Made by a program: the position numbers and the translations under genes. The notes under the pieces are model-generated. The model saw nothing but the letters and a program-made list of their open reading frames with translations, was not told where the DNA came from and made no database searches. A stretch of DNA of 9,428 bases from Sedimentisphaerales bacterium (GTDB lineage: Bacteria > Planctomycetota > Phycisphaerae > Sedimentisphaerales > SM23-30), in assembly GCA_030636065.1 (NCBI GenBank), contig DAOVXR010000042.1:1-9428 (forward strand), written 5' to 3'. Below are positions 7,501-9,428 of this stretch, piece after piece. Positions within the stretch are counted from its first letter, which is position 1. Each line of letters begins with the position of its first letter.

Positions 7501-8705
7501 GTACCCTGCTGGCAGAGGGAACACGTCCGGCTACGGAACAGGCGATAGAAATTTTGCAGACAATAACTGCGGAGCAACCCCGAAACGCAGATGCCTGGTT
7601 ATTGTTGGGTAATTTGGCATTGCGGCAGAATCAGCCGGGTAAGGCTATCGACCTGGCCCTGAGAGGGCTTATTTCCTCGCACCGTAATAAACCTCTGTTG
7701 TTCCTGAAAGCCCGCGGTGAAGGAGCTCGCTCTCCCCGGCTGGCGATTCCCACCTTGAAGACTCTTCGGGAAATCGATCCCGATGATATAAGTATCACTT
7801 TGTACCTGGCCGATACTTATGCCGCCACAGGCGCATCGCAGGAAGCTATGAAACTGCTCCGGGAACAATTGGCCAACTGTCGAAATGATGATGATCGCCG
7901 TAAACTGAATATCGCCCTGGCGGCGGCGAGATACAAAAAGGGCGACAAAGACAAGGCAATGAAAGAACTGGACGGACTGTTCGAAGCGGTACCGGAAAAT
8001 GCCGACCCTCTGTTGACTCAGGCCAGATTGCTCAAAGCTGACCGGCAATGGAAAAGGCTAAAAGACAAAATTCCCATTTGGTACGATCAATTTCCACAAG
8101 GCGCTGAATTGCTCGTGGCAATTGCCGCTGACCTGGCGTCCACCGTGGAACCCGAAGGGAAAAAGACTGCCGAAGAAACGTTGCGATTTGTGCTGGCAAA
8201 GGAAGACAAACACCTTGGTGCACTCCAGACGCTGACTCTCATTCTGCAAACCCGGGAATTCACCGAGGAACTTATTACCCTTTATCGAAAAATTCTTACT
8301 ATCACCCCCGACAACAGCATAGTCATTAATAATCTCGCCTGGATACTCTGCGAAGAAAAAAACCAGTACGAACAAGCCCTTAAACTCGCCCGGCAGGGTC
8401 TGGAGAAAGAACCGGATTATCTCGACCTGATCGATACGCGGGGAGTAATCTATTATCGTATGGCACAATATGACAAGGCCGTCGAGGACTTTCAGAAATG
8501 TATAAAACTCTATCGAACCGGTGATAGAGGACTTACAGGCTCTTATTTTCATTTGGCCAGGGCACTGCATCACCTTGACCGCAAAAGAGAGGCAATGCAA
8601 AACCTGAAACAGGCATTAAAATTAAACGAAACGTCAGGTGGATTGTCGGAAATAGATTTAAAAGAGGCAAAACAGCTTGAAAAACAGCTTTCTACAGGAG
8701 TGTGA
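4536..8705 (+). CDS. Giant membrane-anchored tetratricopeptide repeat protein
   Basis: 1389 residues. A short basic N-terminus (K3, R4, K9) precedes one hydrophobic helix at about 10-30 with no lipobox or clear cleavage site, so a type II anchor with the rest in the periplasm is likely. The remainder is helical TPR/TPR-like repeats, with typical units at about 156-185 (KYEEAEKELQAIIEKHPDE), 363-380, 431-450, 789-842 (two adjoining units), 892-943 (two), 1002-1045, 1278-1326 and 1335-1365. Between them are degenerate repeats, so most of the chain is probably one superhelix. No beta-barrel, glycosyl hydrolase or other catalytic domain is seen. Anchored TPR proteins in EPS systems (AlgK, PelB, the BcsC N-terminal part, PrsT of PEP-CTERM loci) act as scaffolds that join synthase, modifying enzymes and export pore. 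This one is much larger than AlgK and lacks the barrel of BcsC. It has a good Shine-Dalgarno and is closely linked to the HTH gene behind it. The TPR assignment is firm. The EPS role is inferred from location. Confidence 0.9.
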   Translation: MAKRYFNWKLAIVLILTVGVLGVTFVGVRLWHRANRAEIGLEEGELAIKEGRWEDAARHLGSYISVTQDDVDILLKYAEAHLNIRPRKRNNIQHAVSAYRTVLRKDKGNLEATKKLMAMYKVSAPGEAEDIARKALTANPDSTIHIMLAEVLARQRKYEEAEKELQAIIEKHPDEISAYEALGQLSDGRPEEFSQPGEHWFSLAVKNNPQAAKAYIIRGAYYLRQRQRDKCLTDLGQAEKLGLSEQATMLRLAMQYLDLNILDKAKYYLDEIKKKDPSNSLLWLTWARYALQSNSKSEMLRIAEEGLKANPKKPWDFIPLAIDLFIQAEEYDRATQCINKMRQKEISPETLSYTEGIIAYRKGRLYEAIELFRKAVELGNKTTKLRLLMADLLRQTGNLPSALQTMATAADEQPNSYQVRLQYGRLLYQAGKWDEALEQSKAARQLLPSGIDAALLYVRAGMKVFQQNNLERDSQPWRELENLAVQLEKNYAEVPAVKILKFELALRSNDLQKARVAFDDIRKSRPDSIEAALSEVDLLNAEDKIDQVKAKLYEIVKAYPDAIKPVSALALLYAGRSEFDQAEKTVQQARARMQQLSAVRQLGFLLIDIYQRRQKQDKALNVLEELAQKFPQDISIKRQLLNYKQITEEVDKAQKLVDEIKKLEGESGWQWRFEQARLWFAGSNSRDKYTQIVLLLKEVILTDPGNLAGRMLLAGVYESSEEQRLALAAYREAYNRAPRHIGVIIPFVNALQKNNEFDKADEILNRTAREKLAHPSLSGLRLQGHISRGEWDSGINILEKLIEKDPDNERVGLMLASLQIRRGKFEEAESLLKKIRAAQPESTAIIVALIELKLKQNQSDTALRLCDELVEKSKKPSSYIVRARTLAGLDQIDRANDDYDRAVNIEPDSVYVWMSKSDFHRSLRQQKKATEAILRALEIEPDNIQIQTRTIALLLNNPDAEMAAKGKTLLDKALEEHPDNSELRVIKARTLLAEGTRPATEQAIEILQTITAEQPRNADAWLLLGNLALRQNQPGKAIDLALRGLISSHRNKPLLFLKARGEGARSPRLAIPTLKTLREIDPDDISITLYLADTYAATGASQEAMKLLREQLANCRNDDDRRKLNIALAAARYKKGDKDKAMKELDGLFEAVPENADPLLTQARLLKADRQWKRLKDKIPIWYDQFPQGAELLVAIAADLASTVEPEGKKTAEETLRFVLAKEDKHLGALQTLTLILQTREFTEELITLYRKILTITPDNSIVINNLAWILCEEKNQYEQALKLARQGLEKEPDYLDLIDTRGVIYYRMAQYDKAVEDFQKCIKLYRTGDRGLTGSYFHLARALHHLDRKREAMQNLKQALKLNETSGGLSEIDLKEAKQLEKQLSTGV
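8696..8700 (+). promoter_or_regulatory. Ribosome binding site of the HTH gene, inside the TPR gene
   Basis: AGGAG at 8696-8700 lies within the last codons of the TPR gene and 7 nt before the ATG at 8708. It decides the start: the in-frame GTG at 8702 would be only one base from it. The arrangement suggests translational coupling to the TPR gene. Confidence 0.8.
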
Positions 8706-8707
8706 TT

Positions 8708-9019
8708 ATGTCCCAGTTACAACAATCTATAAATGATCAACCCTATAATGGCGGCCCGCGGGAGTATAGCCCGCCCAAGGTCGCCCTGCTGACTGAACAA
8801 CAATGGTCCTATATAAGAAAACGTTTCCGAATGACGAACAGAGAGTTCCAAATTGCCAAACTTATCTGCCAAGGTCTTAACAATGAAGAAATTGCCAAAA
8901 TCGTCAATATTAAAACTGGTACAGTAAAGACCCATATCAGAAACATTTATAGAAAAACCTGGGTACATAACAAAATCGCGATGCTCCTGAGATTCGTCGA
9001 AGACGCCAACCACTTCTGA
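8708..9019 (+). CDS. Stand-alone LuxR/GerE-type HTH transcriptional regulator
   Basis: 103 residues. About 40 polar residues are followed by a complete LuxR C-terminal (GerE) DNA-binding domain at about 41-97: MTNREFQIAKLICQGL (42-57), N-x-E-E-I-A-K-I (58-65) and the recognition-helix segment T-G-T-V-K-T-H-I-R-N-I-Y-R-K (70-83). There is no receiver, autoinducer or PAS domain, so it resembles GerE-like free-standing regulators, and any signal input would need another protein or expression level. The segment LTEQQWSYIRKRFRMTNRE is a style I associate with small planctomycete LuxR-type proteins. The start codon is 2 nt after the TPR stop, with the Shine-Dalgarno inside the TPR gene, so the two are almost certainly one transcript. 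Its targets are unknown. Control of this EPS cluster is an inference from position. Confidence 0.88.
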   Translation: MSQLQQSINDQPYNGGPREYSPPKVALLTEQQWSYIRKRFRMTNREFQIAKLICQGLNNEEIAKIVNIKTGTVKTHIRNIYRKTWVHNKIAMLLRFVEDANHF

Positions 9020-9031
9020 ACAACCCGCACC

Positions 9032-9048
9032 GCAGGAATCTCGCCTGC
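9032..9048 (+). other. Short hairpin after the HTH gene
   Basis: GCAGG (9032-9036) and CCTGC (9044-9048) form a perfect 5-bp stem with a 7-nt loop, 12 nt after the stop codon. It is followed by AATCTCTTTT. The stem is short and the T-run late, so terminator activity is uncertain. Confidence 0.35.
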
Positions 9049-9056
9049 AATCTCTT

Positions 9057-9077
9057 TTCTGCATTCTGTATTCTTCG
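9057..9077 (+). repeat. Short heptanucleotide-period tract (TTCTGCA-type)
   Basis: Three 7-nt units in a row: TTCTGCA (9057), TTCTGTA (9064) and TTCTTCG (9071). It is short enough that chance is possible. It shares the 7-nt period seen at 2528 and 4285. Confidence 0.5.
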
Positions 9078-9085
9078 TTGGGCGC

Positions 9086-9120
9086 CACCTTTCTGTATTT
9101 CAGAGAGGTGCTCCTGTTTT
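9086..9120 (+). terminator. Probable Rho-independent terminator of the EPS/TPR-HTH transcript
   Basis: A 10-bp stem, CACCTTTCTG (9086-9095) with CAGAGAGGTG (9101-9110), contains one T-G wobble and closes a 5-nt loop TATTT. It is followed by CTCCTG and then TTTT (9117-9120). It lies 67 nt after the HTH stop codon and is the best terminator candidate in the window. The T-run is set back by six bases, which lowers confidence. Confidence 0.55.
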
Positions 9121-9198
9121 CCATCTTTCCCGCCACTCACGCCACCTTTTTTTTGCGCCTATGGCATTATTATCGGACGCTTGCGCGACAGCGGCACC

Positions 9199-9223
9199 TA
9201 TGTGTTATTGCTTATGTGTTATT
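9199..9223 (+). repeat. 11-nt direct repeat TATGTGTTATT with 14-nt spacing
   Basis: Exact copies at 9199-9209 and 9213-9223. The 14-nt offset is twice seven, in keeping with the period of the other spacer repeats. The second copy overlaps the stop codon of the minus-strand reading frame (TTA at 9222-9224). Confidence 0.6.
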
Positions 9224-9428
9224 ACCAGTCAACCGAGACGGATTGATCGAATATGGAGATGCCGTAATCAAAAGACATAGTGAAATCGACGGGGTTGGAC
9301 TGTGAAGGGATGTCGTTACCCAACATAAAGAGCACAAACGTACAGTTATTCAGGTCAAACATAGCGTAATTGGGATAATCGGCAGAAGAAGGCGCATCAA
9401 AAGGCTTACTGAACATGTACATATTTCC
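9222..9428 (-). CDS. Probable C-terminal end of an unknown acidic protein, truncated by window edge
   Basis: A minus-strand frame that is open from the right edge of the window to TAA at 9224-9222 (68 codons visible, starting G-N-M-Y-M-F). The composition is non-random: one lysine, no arginine, no glutamate, eight aspartates and eight phenylalanines, and few codons end in A. It ends SVSVDW. Alternating polar/hydrophobic stretches such as VDFTMSFDYGISIFD suggest beta-strands of a secreted or surface domain. I recognise no family. The frame continues upstream past the edge, so the ATG at 9422-9420 need not be the true start. It would converge on the HTH gene. The main alternative is a chance open frame, since a + strand frame (9078-9305) overlaps it but looks worse. 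Confidence 0.45.
   Translation of the reverse strand, partial: GNMYMFSKPFDAPSSADYPNYAMFDLNNCTFVLFMLGNDIPSQSNPVDFTMSFDYGISIFDQSVSVDW

Noticed and set aside
7599..8048. 149-codon minus-strand open frame
   Set aside because: Antisense to well-formed TPR units. No domain pattern is visible.
8058..8600. 180-codon minus-strand open frame
   Set aside because: Lies wholly opposite the TPR gene, whose repeats are clear on the + strand. The minus frame shows no family motif and is an antisense shadow.
9078..9305. 75-codon + strand frame after the HTH gene
   Set aside because: It starts inside the putative terminator stem, runs through the poly-T tract (giving a Phe run), has no ribosome binding site and overlaps a better minus-strand frame.

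Overview
The window looks like part of a chromosomal exopolysaccharide (EPS) locus from a Gram-negative-type bacterium. I lean towards Planctomycetota (Phycisphaerae-like). This rests on recognising gene styles: a large membrane-anchored TPR protein followed by a free-standing LuxR/GerE-type HTH protein, a chain-length tyrosine kinase with a tyrosine-rich tail, and intergenic spacers with 7-nt-period repeats. There is no rRNA or other taxonomic marker here, so the assignment is tentative.

Layout from left to right on the + strand. (1) 1-177 is the C-terminal end of a HepT-like (DUF86) protein, probably the toxin half of a MntA-HepT system whose remainder lies outside the window. (2) 231-2519 is a full Wzc-type polysaccharide co-polymerase fused to a bacterial tyrosine kinase. 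(3) 2572-4281 is a three-part protein: a degenerate nucleotidyltransferase-like region, a short hexapeptide beta-helix and a monotopic phosphoglycosyl transferase. (4) 4282-4535 is a repeat-rich spacer. (5) 4536-8705 is a 1389-residue TPR protein with one N-terminal membrane anchor. (6) 8708-9019 is a 103-residue LuxR/GerE HTH protein, with its ribosome binding site inside the end of the TPR gene. (7) 9020-9221 is a spacer with hairpins. (8) 9222-9428 on the minus strand is probably the C-terminal end of an unknown protein, converging on the EPS genes.

Working model (inference). The phosphoglycosyl transferase loads the first sugar phosphate onto undecaprenyl phosphate at the inner membrane. 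The Wzc-like protein controls chain length and export through kinase cycling. The anchored TPR protein offers a large periplasmic scaffold for export or assembly. The small HTH protein, co-expressed with the TPR gene, may regulate this or other operons. The combination resembles the sugar transferase, chain-length autokinase and TPR set of exosortase (PEP-CTERM) EPS loci, but no exosortase, flippase, polymerase or outer-membrane pore is visible here.

The most unusual items are the three-part phosphoglycosyl transferase, the TPR-HTH pair, a degenerate oligomerisation motif in the kinase, and heptanucleotide-period repeats in all three spacers downstream of the kinase gene. One of these repeats contains the start codon of the transferase gene.
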